Shown here: piece after piece, positions 11,379 to 24,775 of the stretch
How the letters are laid out: each line of letters starts with the position of its first letter
How positions within the stretch are numbered: the first letter of the stretch is position 1
Origin: Antedon bifida
Lineage: Eukaryota; Echinodermata; Crinoidea; Comatulida; Antedonidae
DNA: 64,000 nt
NCBI GenBank assembly: GCA_963402885.1
Contig: OY727099.1
Span: 16,077,001 to 16,141,000, forward strand
Direction: 5' to 3'
Notes under the pieces: model-generated
The model's database searches: none
What the model was told of the DNA's origin: nothing
What the model saw: the letters and a program-made list of their open reading frames with translations, nothing else
Made by a program: the position numbers and the translations under genes

Positions 11379-13285
11379 ACCTAAATAAATTCTTGTCATT
11401 TGATTGGATGGTTGTGGGTCACATGGCATGCAATAGTACGCACTATGTATCAGTCTTTAAATAGTACTTTTTTTTTTCATTTTTTTATGTGTACAAAAAA
11501 AATCTTTTCGCGTTTTGAAAATATTTTTTAGACTATTACAGTACTTTAGAAATCCAACAGCGCCGTCTATTTTGTACTTCCGCCGCGATGACACAAGTTT
11601 ATCCTGACGGAAGTACATTTTTGGAGGGATGTACTAATTTAGACCAAAAAAAAGAATTTAAATTAGCTTTAGATCGTTTTTATGATTTCGATTAATTAAT
11701 GGAAACATCTAAAAAAGACGTGAAATCGTTGGAAACAAACAACAGAATTAACTTACTGTAGTTCTAGTTGTCTGTCAAACTTCGTAATGGTATCTCTGCT
11801 TTTCTAAGCCTAGCTAGGCCTAGTATTGTTTGGTTGTATGTTGACATATTAACACTACAGTACTGTAGGTGTGTTTATAAAATCCAAATAAATATAATAT
11901 TTAATATATTATAAAAAAAACCAAATAACTGTTACTGTTACAATGTGAATAAAATGTAGACCTACTGTATATTTTATTCAATCTGATTCAAATGACAGGA
12001 ATCTATTTAGATTTATAAAATATGGGTGTCACGAAACCTAAGACATAAAATCTAAGACCCCTAAGAGTAAGACCTAAGAACACGAAACCCAAGACCTAAA
12101 ATCAATAATTGTCTATCTATACACAATTTTAAACATAATAGGTTTCATTTATTAATGCTTTTTACCATAATTTTAATTTAATTAAATACTTATCACAAAC
12201 AGAAATAAACTCACAATATTTTCATCCGTTGAGTAAATCATGGATAGCTTTGTTTCATAACAAACAAACTGGACGGTTTGCTTGTTGATATATATTTACT
12301 CCATTGTGTTGGTTTCAGGGGGTGTTTCCCTTTCGCACCTGCATTGTCTTTTGACTCCAAATAAATTAAACTAACTAAGAGATTCACAGAAAAAGTAACA
12401 AATAAATACTTGGTATTATTTATAAATAAAAATTGGTGATTTTACAGACGTGTTTCTTGCACACTTTCGCATACTCAACTTTCATTATTTTCGTTTCTAT
12501 GGAGCGCCAAAAGAGCAACAATAATAGAGGGCTAAAAACTTGATGGAATGCGTCTACGGTACATTTAATGCATTTATTGATGAAATGCACGTTTAATTTG
12601 TTCAATATATTTTGTCAATTTGTCAATAAAAATGCTGTAATGTTACTGCTGATACTTATAAATTTTCAAAGAATATTAATCGATCTTAAAATCAGCATCA
12701 CTACTTTACCTTAGGCCTAGTCATAAGGGCAACCTAAGGGGATATGATGAATTTGTCGATTTTATTCTTAAAGTTAACGAAAAGTAAAGTATCAACAGTA
12801 ACATTTTATTTGTATTGATAGTGACAAAATATATTGAATTGAACATGATTTTCACCAAAAAATGAGTTAAATAGATGGATTCCACTTAGCTTTTAGCCCT
12901 CTATTAATGTTGCTATTTTGGCGTTCCATAGAAACAAAATATTGAACATAGAGTGTGCGACATTCGCATGAGAAAAAAGTCTGTAAAATCATCAATTTAT
13001 TTTAAGAATTTATTGTTATTTTATTGATTCTTCTTAATTCTAAGGTGTGGTATTCAGGATAAAGTTGGTTAACAAATTTAGAGTTAAAATACAAGGCAGG
13101 TGCGAAAGAGAAGTATTGGGTCTTAGGTTTCGTGATCTTAGGGGGTCTTAGCTTTCGTGATCTTAGGTTTCGTGACACCCTACATATACAGTAATAAATG
13201 TTTTGTATTCGTGGAATGGTACAAATAATGTCATTCACCTCATGCTATTATTTGTACCATTCCACTCATAAACATTCATTATTTG
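11379..13285. repeat. Dispersed repeat F, copy 1, interrupted
   Basis: It starts AACACCTAAATAAATTC, contains GGGTCACATGGCATGCAATAG, and ends in a hairpin-forming segment (GGAATGGTACAAATAATG ... ACCATTCCACTCATAAACA). The same order occurs at 40779-41668. This copy is split at about 12023 by a palindromic element. No coding. The nature of the repeat is unknown. Confidence 0.7.
12024..13180. mobile_element. Palindromic DNA element with GGGTGTCACGAAACCTAAGA ends
   Basis: Left end GGGTGTCACGAAACCTAAGA (12024) and right end TCTTAGGTTTCGTGACACCC (13180) are perfect inverted repeats, followed inward by shorter echoes (CTAAGACC, ACGAAACC). The interior is also mirrored: GAGCGCCAAAAGAGCAACA with GAGGGCTAAAA at 12502-12537 returns inverted at 12893-12935. 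The whole 1.16 kb can therefore fold back on itself. It is absent at the matching place in the second F copy (about 41498), so it is an insertion. No open frame of note; a non-autonomous DNA transposon is likely. Confidence 0.82.
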
Positions 13286-14426
13286 GATACTATATACTAC
13301 ATAAAGCATTTCATGTAAAGTTAATCTGGGGAAGTACATTTAGGAGATGAGAAAGTGAGGAAAGAAATATGATTTAAGGTAGAAAAATCCTTGTATAATA
13401 AGAAAAATCTGGAATTACTTGGGATTCTTGGTCTTTTTTAAACAGAGGGATAAATAAAAAAGAGTTATATAGATACCACTACTGCACTTAACATTAATCA
13501 CAAGGGAGGTCGAAAATTAGAGTTAATCTGGAGATGGTGTAACTCATCACATATTGATTGGCAGCATTCAGTGAATGAATTCAATGAATTGTGAATGATT
13601 ACTAAACAAACAGATTTTCAATAGCAAGATGACAATGCTTGGGAATTTAAAATTGATGTTTTTGCTTCTCGTTGAAATATGAGGGGATCCAGCGATGGAT
13701 TTTGACTGTCGCACTATGATTGAGAATGCAACTATAGGGCTGGAGGCCAGGGAGCCTCTTGAGCTGTGAAAAGTGCAAAAAGTCACATTTGTGCAAATAA
13801 CCACATTTGTGCAAACATGTTGCCTTCAAATGTGCAAACAAGCACATTTGTGCAAATATGTTACCCTCAAATGTGGAAATTTGTAAAAATAATTGTAGTT
13901 TGAATCAATTTTTGTTGATATGTGTAGGGTTATAATATGAATACTCGCATTGTTCTATACTTTTAAAACATACCACTTAATTTGAATGCATTTTCCTCTC
14001 AAATTGTGATAAAAAATGATCACGCATATTACTTCTGCTGCATGTGTGACAAATATGTGGTCATGCATGTGTTTTTTTCAAAATTCGTGTTTCATTAAAA
14101 ATCAAATGCGGGACCGTCCTGCACGATGCAAGATGGTTGGTAACTATGTGGCTAAAAGCAGATAAAGAAACACACTCCAGCTCCAGTTGACGTGTCAGAA
14201 AAAAGGAAATTTTCATGAATTTTGATAGTATTTCCGAAATTAGAAAGTGTTTCTCAACTGATTTGTGTTTTTCCTCATATCTCAGCTTCTACAACATATG
14301 AAAATCTCTATAATGTTTCAACCTTTGTTTATGTTATTGTTGCTTATTTGAATTTATTATTATAGTTTATTATGTTTAAATTCAATCTGTTAGTGGCGGT
14401 TTCATCGCTGTTTCAACGTGATTTTG
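13286..14426. other. Intron 2 DNA with a small CACATTTGTGCAAA repeat
   Basis: Positions 13784-13880 hold an imperfect tandem repeat of CACATTTGTGCAAA-type words. Otherwise I see only AT-rich DNA without coding. Positions 14265-14300 (GATTTGTG...CTCATATCTCAGCTTCTAC) resemble 35987-36010, on the far side of the composite satellite region. Confidence 0.5.
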
Positions 14427-14499
14427 GGGCGCAGGATTGGTCATAGCAATTAATAGCAAACTATATAGCCATCAAATCACTAAGGCGCAGGATTGGTCA

Positions 14500-15440
14500 T
14501 AGCAATAAATAGCAAACAAATAGCTGTGTAAATGCTATACTTGATACAGCAAACATAGCAATAGAATAGCAAATAAATAGCTGTATAATTGCTATACTTG
14601 ATACAGCAATAATAGCAAATAATAGCAAACAAATAGCTGTATAATTGCTATACCTGATACAGCAATAATAGCAAATAATAGCAAACAAATAGCTGTGTAA
14701 TTGCTATACCTGATACAGCAATAATAGCAAATAATAGCAAACAAATAGCTGTATAATTGCTATACCCGATACAGCAATAATAGCAAGTAATAGCAAACAA
14801 ATAGCTGTGGAATTGCTATACCTGATACAGCAATAATAGCAAACAAATAGCTGTATAATTGCTATACCTGATACAGCAATAATAGCAAGTAATAGCAAAC
14901 AAATAGCTGTGTATATGCTATACAAAACAGGCTGAAAATAGCCTAGGGATAGCTGTTCTATCACTATCCTACTGTGACACATTGGTCACTTAGCAATAAT
15001 AGCAAATAATAGCAAACAAATAGCTGTATAATTGCTATACCTGATACAGCAACAATAGCAAATAATAGCAAACAAATAGCTGTGTAATTGCTATACCTCA
15101 TACAGCAATAATAGCTGTATAATTGCTATACCTGATAGCTGTGTAATTGCTATACCTTATACAGCAATAATAGCAAATAATAGCAAACAAATAGCTGTAT
15201 AATTGCTATACCTCATACAGCAATATAATAGCAAATAATAGCAAACAAATAGCTGTGTAATTGCTATACCTGATACAGCAATAATAGCAAATAATAGCAA
15301 ACAAATAGCTGTATAATTGCTATACCTGATACAGCAATAATAGCAAATAATAGCAAGTTGAAATAGCTTGCAGTTGCTATAATTGATATAGCCAGGCTGA
15401 AAATAGCCTTGGGATAGCTTTTGTATTATAAACAGCAAAC
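14500..15440 (+). repeat. 56 bp tandem array (AATAGC-rich)
   Basis: The unit is built from ACAGCAATAATAGCAAATAA, TAGCAAACAAATAGCTGTAT, AATTGCTATACCTGAT; successive starts at 14603 and 14659 give 56 bases. About 15 copies, with shortened units near 15110-15180 and a spacer at 14930-14995. Long minus-strand open frames here come from the repeat's composition and are not genes. Confidence 0.9.
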
Positions 15441-15817
15441 AAATACCTGTGCAATTGCTTCACACCACCTATACAAAACCACTCTACAAAACAGGCTGCA
15501 AATAGCCTTGGGATAGCTGTTATATCACTATCCTACTGTGACACATTGGTCACTTGCCTGAAACCTCAGCTATAGCTGCTATAGTTGCTATATTTTAACT
15601 ACATCATACCATGTCAGAATGTAGTCATAGTTAAAGCCAAACAATAAAAAAATTACACAATGCTACACTTAAACTGTGTATACTTAAAGGCCAGGTGCGG
15701 GCAAGAAATTTCTATTGATCATACATTTCAATAATCATCGATCTATAGTTTCCCCTATGTTTCATAATTTTTGGGATTTTCTTTGTGTTACACGAGCTTG
15801 TTGAAAATAACCAGTTA

Positions 15818-18800
15818 GGGTGGTCAGATCTTGGCGGTTTACATCTGGAGTGATGTTTTTTTATGGGTATACACGTCAGGCATTTCACATGATGGTGGTT
15901 AGATCTTGGCGGTTTACATCTGGAGTGATGTTTTTTTTATGGGTATACACGTCAGGCATTTCACATGATGGTGGTTAGATCTTGGCGGTTTATGTCACGA
16001 TTAATGGTTTTCTTGGTCAGATCTTGGCGGTTTACATCTTGAGTGATGTTTTTTTTATGGGTATACACGTCAGGCGTTTCACATGAGGGTGGTTCAATCT
16101 TGGTGGTTTACACTGGAGTGATGTTTTTTTTTTATGGGTATACACGTCAGGCGTTTCACATGAGGGTGGTTAGATCTTGGTAGTTTACATCTTGAGTGAT
16201 GTTTTTTTTTATGGGTATACACGTCAGGCGTTTCACATGAGGGTGGTTCAATCTTGGTGGTTTACACTGGAGTGATGTTTTTTTTTATGGGTATACACGT
16301 CAGGCGTTTCACATGAAGGTGGTTAGATCTTAAAGGTTTACATCTGGAGTGATGTTTTTTTTTAAGGTTATACACGTCAGGCGTTTCACATGAGGGTGGT
16401 TAGATCTTGGCGGTTTACATCTGGAGTGATGTTTTTTTTAAGGTTATACACGTCAGGCGTTTTACATGAGGGTGGTTAGATCTTGGCGGTTTATGTCAGG
16501 ATTAATGGGGTTTTTTTAAGGTTATACATGTCAGGCGTTTTACATGAGGGTGGTTAGATCTTGGCGGTTTACACTGGAGTGATGTTTTTTTTTAAGGTTA
16601 TACACGTCAGGCGTTTTACATCTTGGCAGTTTACATCTGGAGTGATGTTTTTTTTTTAGGTTATACACGTCAGGCGTTTTACATGAGCGTGGTCAGATCT
16701 TGGCGGTTTACATCTTGAGTGATGTTTTTTTTAATGGGTATACACGTCAGGCGTTTCACATGAGGGTGGTTCAATCTTGGCGGTTTACATCTGGAGTGAT
16801 GTTTTTTTTAAGGTTATACACGTCAGGCATTTTACATCTTGGAAGTTTACATCTGGAGTGATGTTTTTTTTTTAGGTTATACACGTCAGGCGTTTTACAT
16901 GAGCGTGGTCAGATCTTGGCGGTTTACATCTTGAGTGATGGTTTTTTTTATGGGTATACATGTCAGGCGTTTCACATGAGGGTGATTCAATCTTGGCGGT
17001 TTACATCTGGAGTGATGTTTTTTTTTAAGGTTATACACGTCAGGCGTTTTACATCTTGTCGGTTTACATCTGGAGTGATGTTTTTAGGTTATACACGTCG
17101 GGCGTTTTACATGAGGGTGGTTAGATCTTGGCGGTTTACATCTGGAGTGATGTTTTTTTTTAGGTTATACACGTCAGGCGTTTTACATGAGGGTGGTTAG
17201 ATCTTGGCGGTTTACATCTGGAGTGATGTTTTTTTATAGGTTATACACGTCAGGCGTTTTACATGAGCGTGGTCAGATCTTGACGGTTTACATCTGGAGT
17301 GATGTTTTTTTTATGGGTATACACGTCATGCGTTTCACATGAGGGTGGTTAGATCTTGGCGGTTAGCATCTAGAGTGATGTTTTTTTTTAGGTTATACAC
17401 GTCAGGCGTTTTACATGAGGGTGGTTAGATCTTGGCGGTTTACATCTGGAGTGATGTTTTTTTTATGGGTATACACGTCAGGCGTTTCACATGAGGGTGG
17501 TTAGATCTTGGCGGTTTATGTCAGGAGCGTTTTACATCTTGGCGGTTTACACTGGAGTGATGTTATTTTTTTTAGATTATACACGTCAGGCGTTTTACAA
17601 GAGGGTGTTCAGATCTTGGCGGTTTACATCTGGAGTGATGTTTTTTTATGGGTATACACGTCAGGCGTTTCACATGAGGGTGGTTAGATCTTAGCGGTTT
17701 ATGTCAGGATTAATAGTTTTTTTTAAGGGTATACACATCAGGCGTTTTGCATGAGGGTGGTTAGATCTTGGCGGTTTACATCTAGAGTTATGTTTTTTTT
17801 AAGGTATACACGTCAGGCGTTTTACATGAGGGTGGTTAGATCTTGGCGGTTTATGTCAGGATTAATGGGTTTTTTTTAAGGGTATACACGTCAGGCATTT
17901 TACATGAGGGTGGTGATATCTTGGCGGTTTACATCTGGAGTGATGTTTTTTTAAGGGTATACACGTCAGGCGTTTCACATGATGGTGGTTATATCTTGGC
18001 AGTTTACATATGGAGTGATGTTTTTTTATGGGTATACACGTCAGGCGTTTCACATGAGGGTGGTTAGATCTTAGCGGTTTATGTCAGGATTAATAGTTTT
18101 TTTTAAGGGTATACACATCAGGCGTTTTGCATGAGGGTGGTTAGATCTTGGCGGTTTACATCTGGAGTGATGTTTTTTTTAAGGTTATACACGTCAGGCG
18201 TTTTACATGAGGGTGGTTAGATCTTGGCGGTTTACATCTGGAGGGATGTTATTTTTATGGGTATACACGTCAGGCGTTTCACATGAGGGTGGTTAGATCT
18301 TGGCGGTTTATGTCAGGAGCGTTTTACATCTTGGCGGTTTACACTGGAGTGATTTTTTTTTTTTAGATTATACACGTCAGGCGTTTTACAAGAGGGTGTT
18401 AAGATCTTGGCGGTTTACATCTGGAGTGATGTTTTTTTATGGGTATACACGTCAGGCGTTTCACATGAGGGTGGTTAGATCTTAGCGGTTTATGTCAGGA
18501 TTAATAGTTTTTTTTAAGGGTATACACATCAGGCGTTTTGCATGAGGGTGGTTAGATCTTGGCGGTTTACATCTGGAGTGATGTTTTTTTTAAGGTTATA
18601 CACGTCAGGCGTTTTACATAAGGGTGGTTAGATCTTGGCGGTTTATGTCAGGATTAATGTTTTTTTTAAGGGTATATACGTCAGGCATTTTACATGAGGG
18701 TGGTGATATCTTGGCGGTTTACATCTGGAGTGATGTTTTTTTAAAGGTATACACGTCAGGCGTTTCACATGATGGTGGTTATATCTTGGCAGTTTACATA

Positions 18801-18955
18801 TGGAGTGATGTTTTTTTAAGGGTATACACGTCAGGCAATTTACATGAGGGTGGTTATATCTTGGCAGTTTACATCTGGAGTGATGTTTTGTTAAGGGTAT
18901 ACACGTCAGGCGTTTCACATGAGGCGTTTCACATGAGGGTGGTTAAATCTTGGAT
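15818..18955 (+). repeat. ~75 bp minisatellite array, about 40 copies
   Basis: The unit reads TATACACGTCAGGCGTTTTA, CATGAGGGTGGTTAGATC, TTGGCGGTTTACATCTGG, AGTGATG, then a variable T run. Variants (GGTTTATGTCAGGATTAATG) and partial units show a higher-order pattern; for example 17490-17730 and 18270-18510 are near-identical multi-unit blocks. Length differences are mostly in the T run. Its open frames (SWRFTSGVMFF type) are repeat artefacts. Confidence 0.93.
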
Positions 18956-18959
18956 TTAA

Positions 18960-19670
18960 TTGTGTTTTGAAAGTTTAGTAAATATAAATTTATTCATTTA
19001 GTCTCCATACAGCAGTTACGTGTCGTTTACAATGATGATACAAAAAAAAACCCTACAATGAACAGAAATTAACATTTGCAAAATTAACAAATGACATTAT
19101 AAAGTTAAACATAAGAAATAAAAGAATGACAAGGCATTTAAAAATCAACTGATACAGTAAAAAAAAAAAAATAAATAAATAAAAAAAAAAAAATAAATAA
19201 ATACAATTAAGTACAAACAAAAACAAACTACAACTTATCGTGATGGTTCATTCTCACTGATTGAATTATCAAGCTCTGAACGCAATTCAATTATTGCGAA
19301 TGTCTCGTATTTGTTAGCAATGACGATGTGTTTAATTTGGTTCAGAAAACCTAAATCACAATGTACTACTTTGTCATTACATTATATCAATTACAGCCAT
19401 ACTTATTAACTGAACAATCAAACAAACTGATAACTCCTATATACAGCTTGCAACAGACGGATGCTAGGTTATTGGCAATACTGTAATACAGTACTTAAAG
19501 CTGTTTGAGTTATAAAAACAACTACCATCAACATTATAGAAACATCTTCCAACCACATACTTATACACATTGCAATGAAATTAATTTTTTATATTGTAAA
19601 TCGGTGTTTTGGGATATATGCAACCCACAATTGCAATTAACATGTTGCATCAAATTTTTTTGGACAGAAA
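18960..19670. other. A-rich intron DNA, nothing firm
   Basis: No coding. Positions 19157-19203 form an (A)n/(AAAT)n stretch. There is no clear element end. Confidence 0.5.
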
Positions 19671-19679
19671 CTTAAAGAA

Positions 19680-19900
19680 TCTGAAGTATCAACTGAATCC
19701 CCCTTTCAAGAAATTTTGAACTGTCAACTAAACCTAACCGTCGAAATAATCTCAAGCATCAAATGAACCCAACCCTCTAAATAATCTCAACTATCATCTG
19801 AACCCCACCCTCTTAATAAACCAAACCCTTTAACCAACTGAACCTAACCATTTAAATAACCTCCACTGTGTCAACTACACCTAACCCTTTATTAGTATAC
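19680..19900 (-). repeat. Short array of the 35 bp unit, complementary orientation
   Basis: Degenerate copies of AACTGAACCTAACCCTCTAA and ATAATCTCAACTATC, the reverse complement of the 28282-29450 array. They are followed at about 19925-19985 by one reversed ~75 bp unit (ACCACCCTCATTT ... CCTGGCATGTAT). Confidence 0.75.
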
Positions 19901-20067
19901 ACAGTGTATTCAATGTGTATTGTCCTAACCACCCTCATTTAAAACCCCTGGCATGTATCCTAAAAAAAAAATTACTCCACATGTATATTCAGATATTTTT
20001 GTAATGAGAATTACTGGATTTTTTCTCTATTATTGAGAGCAAGGAACAAGTGTATTTGTCCTTAATA

Positions 20068-21777
20068 ATTAGTTATCCGCTTGGTAGAGCGGATAACTTC
20101 TTGTTATTGTATGGGATCAATATTTTTGGTTATCGGCAACTTATAAAGTTGCGGATAACCCTTGTGATTGTAAATATCTTTTTTTTTTTTGGTTATCCGC
20201 AACCGTAAGGTTTTGCGGATAACCCTTGTTATTGTAAATATCTTTTTTTTTTTCATCTTCTTTGTTCTTCTTTCTTTCCCGGAATTTTGTTGCACGCATA
20301 TCTGTCATCCTTGTCAACATAAGATTGTATAACTTTGTCATAAGATTGACCTGTAGCTGTAGATGTGCAGGAAACTTTGTTATATGACGTAAGAGTCGCA
20401 TAGCGCAAGTTACGCGCGATTTAATGAATTTCAATGATTGGTCATAGATTATAAACCAAAAGTCATTTTGTATTGACACTTGGTGAAAATTTAAGTCATA
20501 TCAAGGGCAAACTTTCTATGGATTAAAAATGGCATGTTTTACAAGAAGTTACGCGCGCACGCGCATTTAAAATTTCAAAATGCGCAAAATTATTTTCTAA
20601 TCAACTTTCTACGCTGATCATGACATTTTGAGCATGTCAAAAATTCCCACGCGCGCGAAAAAATTTACGCGTAAGGTGCGCACGGAGCATGAAAATCATG
20701 TGTTTTTTCTTGAATTGTGATTTTCTAGCCTTTCCTAGTCATTTAAAAAAAGATTGACATCATTTCAAATTAAAATGACGTCATACGAACACGTTGATTT
20801 ATACCATTTGCGCGCGTTTTAGTTGCAAAAGTGACAAAATATTGTCAAAATTTTCCTATTTTTAATCTATTATAGCTCCTCAGGATCATCCACGACCCCC
20901 AATTTTTTTAATTTAATATGTAAGCAGATATGTTGTAGATATAAATTCATGCAGAATCTTTACCACTCGGATGTTATGACGTCATCGTATGGCCACACGA
21001 ATGTAAAATATAGAATTTTTTACTCTTTCGTTATTGCTCATCACATTAAATAGAGCGCATCTCGCTTATACGTATTCCATTTCCTCAGATATTTTAATAC
21101 TGTCTACGTCAATCAACTATCTTTCGCATGAATTAAAAATATTTTAATTTTTATGACGTCATCGTGCCTAAAAATGTAAATAACGTGGGTCACCTATTTT
21201 CATCTTTTCAGTAAATTTCAATCTGTTATAGCTCGTCAGAATAAAAAGTGATAATCATGATTAAAATGTTTTCTGGAAGCTATTGGATTGTAGATACGAA
21301 TTCATATAAATATTTTGCCAATCAGATGTTGTGACGTCATCATATGGCCAGTTGAATTCAAAAAGTCACATTTACATCTCTTGCGTAAAAGTTCATTGCG
21401 TTTAAACGAGAGCGCATCTCACTTTTACGTGCCCAAAATTTTTCAAATTTGTATTAATGTAATTAATTAGATAATTATCTTCTAAAATTGTTATTTTATA
21501 TGTCAATTTGATGACGTCATCATGTTAATAATTGGATTTAAAAGATGGGTCTCGTAATCTCGTCTATGCTACACTGTATATAACATATACAGTTTATTCT
21601 GTAAATACTGTAATATACTGTATGGTACAACATAGGTACAATTCAGCACTGTAAACATATTTATTTCATGTCATATGATGGCATAATAATTGTCGGCGTT
21701 CATATAATATAAACGTATGTGCATGTTGCGTTTGCGCGGATAACTAGAACTCGTCAAAGTGACGAGTTCAAATCTAG
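20068..21777 (+). repeat. Tandem ~1.5 kb unit, intron 2, unit 1
   Basis: It starts with hairpin words (GTTATCCGC...GCGGATAAC repeated three times with CTTGTTATTGT and T runs). Then come TTCTTTCTTTCCCGGAATTT, AATGGCATGTTTTACAAG, GTTACGCGCGCACGCGC and several TGACGTCA palindromes (about 20977, 21154, 21330, 21510). It ends GCGGATAACTAGAACTCGTC and GACGAGTTCAAATCTAG. No coding. It interrupts the composite element, whose flanking block resumes near 24284. Confidence 0.8.
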
Positions 21778-23362
21778 TTTTTCTGTATTATTAGTTATCC
21801 GCATTGAGCGGATAACTCCTTGTAACTGTCCTGTTTCATCATCTTTTTTTTTTTTCTGTATTCTTCTTTCTTTCTGTCATTTTTGTGTCTCGCGTAACTC
21901 AAAAACATGTAAACATAACATTTCATAACTGTGTCAACATGTGGGCATTTACGTGAAATTGTGCACCTCCTATTTTGAATGACGCAACATGACTTACGCG
22001 CGTTTTTACGAATTTCGCGTATTTAACATAGATTGAAAACCATATAACAATTTAATATGAAACTTGACAAAAGTTTAAGTTATATCTTGCGCTAACTGAC
22101 TATGGGGAAAAAATGGCATGTTTCACACGAAGTTACGCGCGCACACGCGTTTAAAATTTCAGAATGCAAAAAAATCAATTTCTAATCAACTTTCTACGCA
22201 TTTCATGTAATTTTAAGCATGTAAAAAATTCCCACGCGCGCGCATTTTTTTACGCGCATGGTGCGAACATAGCGTTGAAAACTTTTTTTGCGTGATTTAT
22301 GTTTTTTCAGCCTTTTCTAGTAATTTTACCAACTTTTAAACAATTTCGACTTAAAATTACGTCATACGGGCACGTTGAATTCGATAATTTACGTGCAGTT
22401 TTGATTAAAAAGTTAAAAAATTTGTCAAAATTCGTCAAAATTATGCCTTTTTTTAAACAGTCATAGATTCTAAACAACGAGGTGAACTTTTTTTAAATTA
22501 CATATTCTGGAAGTTGATGAGTTGTAGATATCGGATCATGAATCAATATGGCTAACTGGACATTGTGACGTCATCGTATGGCCACACGAATGAAAAATAT
22601 AGGATTTTTGTCTCTTTCGTTATTGCTCATCATATTCAATGGAGCGCATCACGCCTATCTGTATTCTTTTTTCTCCGAGATTTTAATATTGTCTAGGTCA
22701 ATCAACTATCTTACGCATGAGTTAAAAATATTTTAATTTTTATGACGTCATCATGCCTAAAAATTATAATTAACAGGGTTATTAATTTCATCTTTACAGT
22801 AAATTTTAATCTGTTATAGCTCGTAAGAATAAAAAGTGATAATTATGATTAAAACGTTTTCTGGAAGCTATTGGACTGTAGATACGAATTAATGTGAACA
22901 TTTTGCCAATCGGATGTTGTGAAGTCATCATATGGCCAGTTGAATAAAAAAAGTCGTATTTTCATATTTTGCATCATAGTTCATCACATTTAAACGAGCA
23001 TGCATCCATTCTACGTATTCAAATTTCTTCTACACGTTAATATGTTGTTGGTGAGATAATGTCCTTCCGAAATTGCTATCTTAGTGTTTAATTTTAATAC
23101 CGTCGCCATGTTAAAAATTGGAATAAACGGTGGGTCCCGTAATTTCACCTATTCTACACTGTATGTAATATGTATACAGATTATACTGTATATACTATAT
23201 GACACAAAATAGACAGAATTCAGCACTAACAAGATATGATATTCTTCAGTTCAGGTCATAATAACATAATCTTTTTCTGTGTGCAATATTCCAACGTATG
23301 ACGTGCACGTGGCGTTTGTCGTGCGGATAACTAACTCGTCAAAGTGACGAGTTTCATGTCTA
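21778..23362 (+). repeat. Tandem ~1.5 kb unit, intron 2, unit 2
   Basis: A head-to-tail copy of the preceding unit with one opening hairpin (AGTTATCCGCATTGAGCGGATAACT at 21794-21818). It has the same interior order and the same closing AACTCGTC..GACGAGTT palindrome (about 23333-23353). Divergence from unit 1 is substantial, so the array is not recent throughout. Confidence 0.8.
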
Positions 23363-24283
23363 GTTCTTCTTTCCTTCCTTCCTTTTTGTGAGTCGCGTTT
23401 CTCTAAAATGTGTAAACATAACATTTCATAACTTTGACAACATATGGGCATTTACGTGAAGTTGTGCACCTCCTATTTTTGAATGATGTCATAGTTGCGC
23501 AACGTGACTTACGCGCAATTTTAAGAATTTCAATGATTGATCATCGATTAAAAACCAAAAGTCATTTAGTATTGACACTTTGACAAAATTTAAGTCATAT
23601 CAGGGGCAAACTTTCTACGGATTAAAAATGGCATGTTTCACAAGAAGTTAAGCGCGCACGCGCATTTAAAATTTCAAAATGCGCAAAATTAATTTCTAAT
23701 CAACTTTTTATGCGTTTCTTGTCATTTTGAGCATGTCAAAAATTCCCACGGGCGCGCAATTTTTTACGCGCGCGGTGCGCACGTAGCATTAAAAACATAT
23801 TTTTTTCTCTTGAATTATATTTTTCAAGCCTTTCCTAGTAATTTTGAAAACAATTTAGACCTTTTCTAGTTTAAATGACGCCATACGAACACGTTGAATT
23901 AGACAATTCGTGCGCGTTTTTTATGAAAAAGCTTAAAAAATCGTCAAAATTATGTCTTTTTTAAAACAGTCATAGTTTCTAAAGTAAACCGTGAACCGTT
24001 TATTTTTATTACAAAATCTAGAAGTTGATGAGTTGTAGATATCGGATCATGCATCGATAAGGCTAAAAAAACATTGTGACGTCATCGTATGGCCACACGA
24101 ATGTAAAATATAGAATTTTTGTCTCTTTCGTTATTGGTCATCACATTCAATGGAGCCCATCACGCTTATCTGTATTCCTTTTTCTCCTACATTTATATAT
24201 TGTGTAGGTCAATCAACTTTCTTTAGCATGAGATAAAAATATTTTAATTTTTATGACGTCATCATGCCTAAAAATTTTAATAT
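23363..24283 (+). repeat. Tandem ~1.5 kb unit, intron 2, truncated unit 3
   Basis: It follows unit 2 directly with TTCTTCTTTCCTTCCTTCC and lacks the right part: it stops after TTATGACGTCATCATGCC and AAAAATTTTAAT (about 24283). The composite element then resumes with CATCATTTATAAGCAACCTT, the same phrase as at 34787. Confidence 0.75.
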
Positions 24284-24775
24284 TTCTTCATCATTTATAA
24301 GCAACCTTATGCTTATTTGTTTCTTCTCATAATATGCACTGCAATTTTGAGATGTAAAATTGTTCAGTATTGTTTGTGTTAAATGTGTTAAATGCTTTCA
24401 TATGTTTAATGAATAAATGAAGTTACAACATAGACAATGGGTCTATATAGCTTCATGCCACCATCCTTATACAAATCAATGTCTCCAAGGTTAGGAAAAG
24501 GTGATTATTGCACCCATCTGTACCAGGGCCAAAACTGGTCCAGCCTGGATAAAATCGGTCCGGGCAGTAGGACTGTTTTTGGCAGCCAAATATGGTCCGG
24601 TCTTACAAATATATGGTGCGCAAAATTAGTCATAATGTATATTTCATTCAAAAATGCCATGATTATTGAAAATTACGAGGTTTTATTTGTTATTTTAATA
24701 TTATAAATTAAGCCTATTTTTTAATTATCAACTTAGCAACTCATCAATAATTAGTACTAACATACATATCAACAG

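Noticed and set aside
14497-15438. Hydrophobic open frames on the minus strand of the 56 bp array
   Set aside because: They are products of the AATAGC-rich repeat and have no independent coding signal.
16916-18959. Open frames of 61-111 codons in the 75 bp array (SWRFTSGVMFF-type repeats)
   Set aside because: They follow the tandem unit, occur on both strands, shift frame with T-run length and have no start or family context.
20068-24283. CRISPR-like or LTR-like regular repeats
   Set aside because: The repeats are long diverged units in a eukaryotic intron, without short identical repeats with spacers, and without LTR pairs, primer site or polyprotein.
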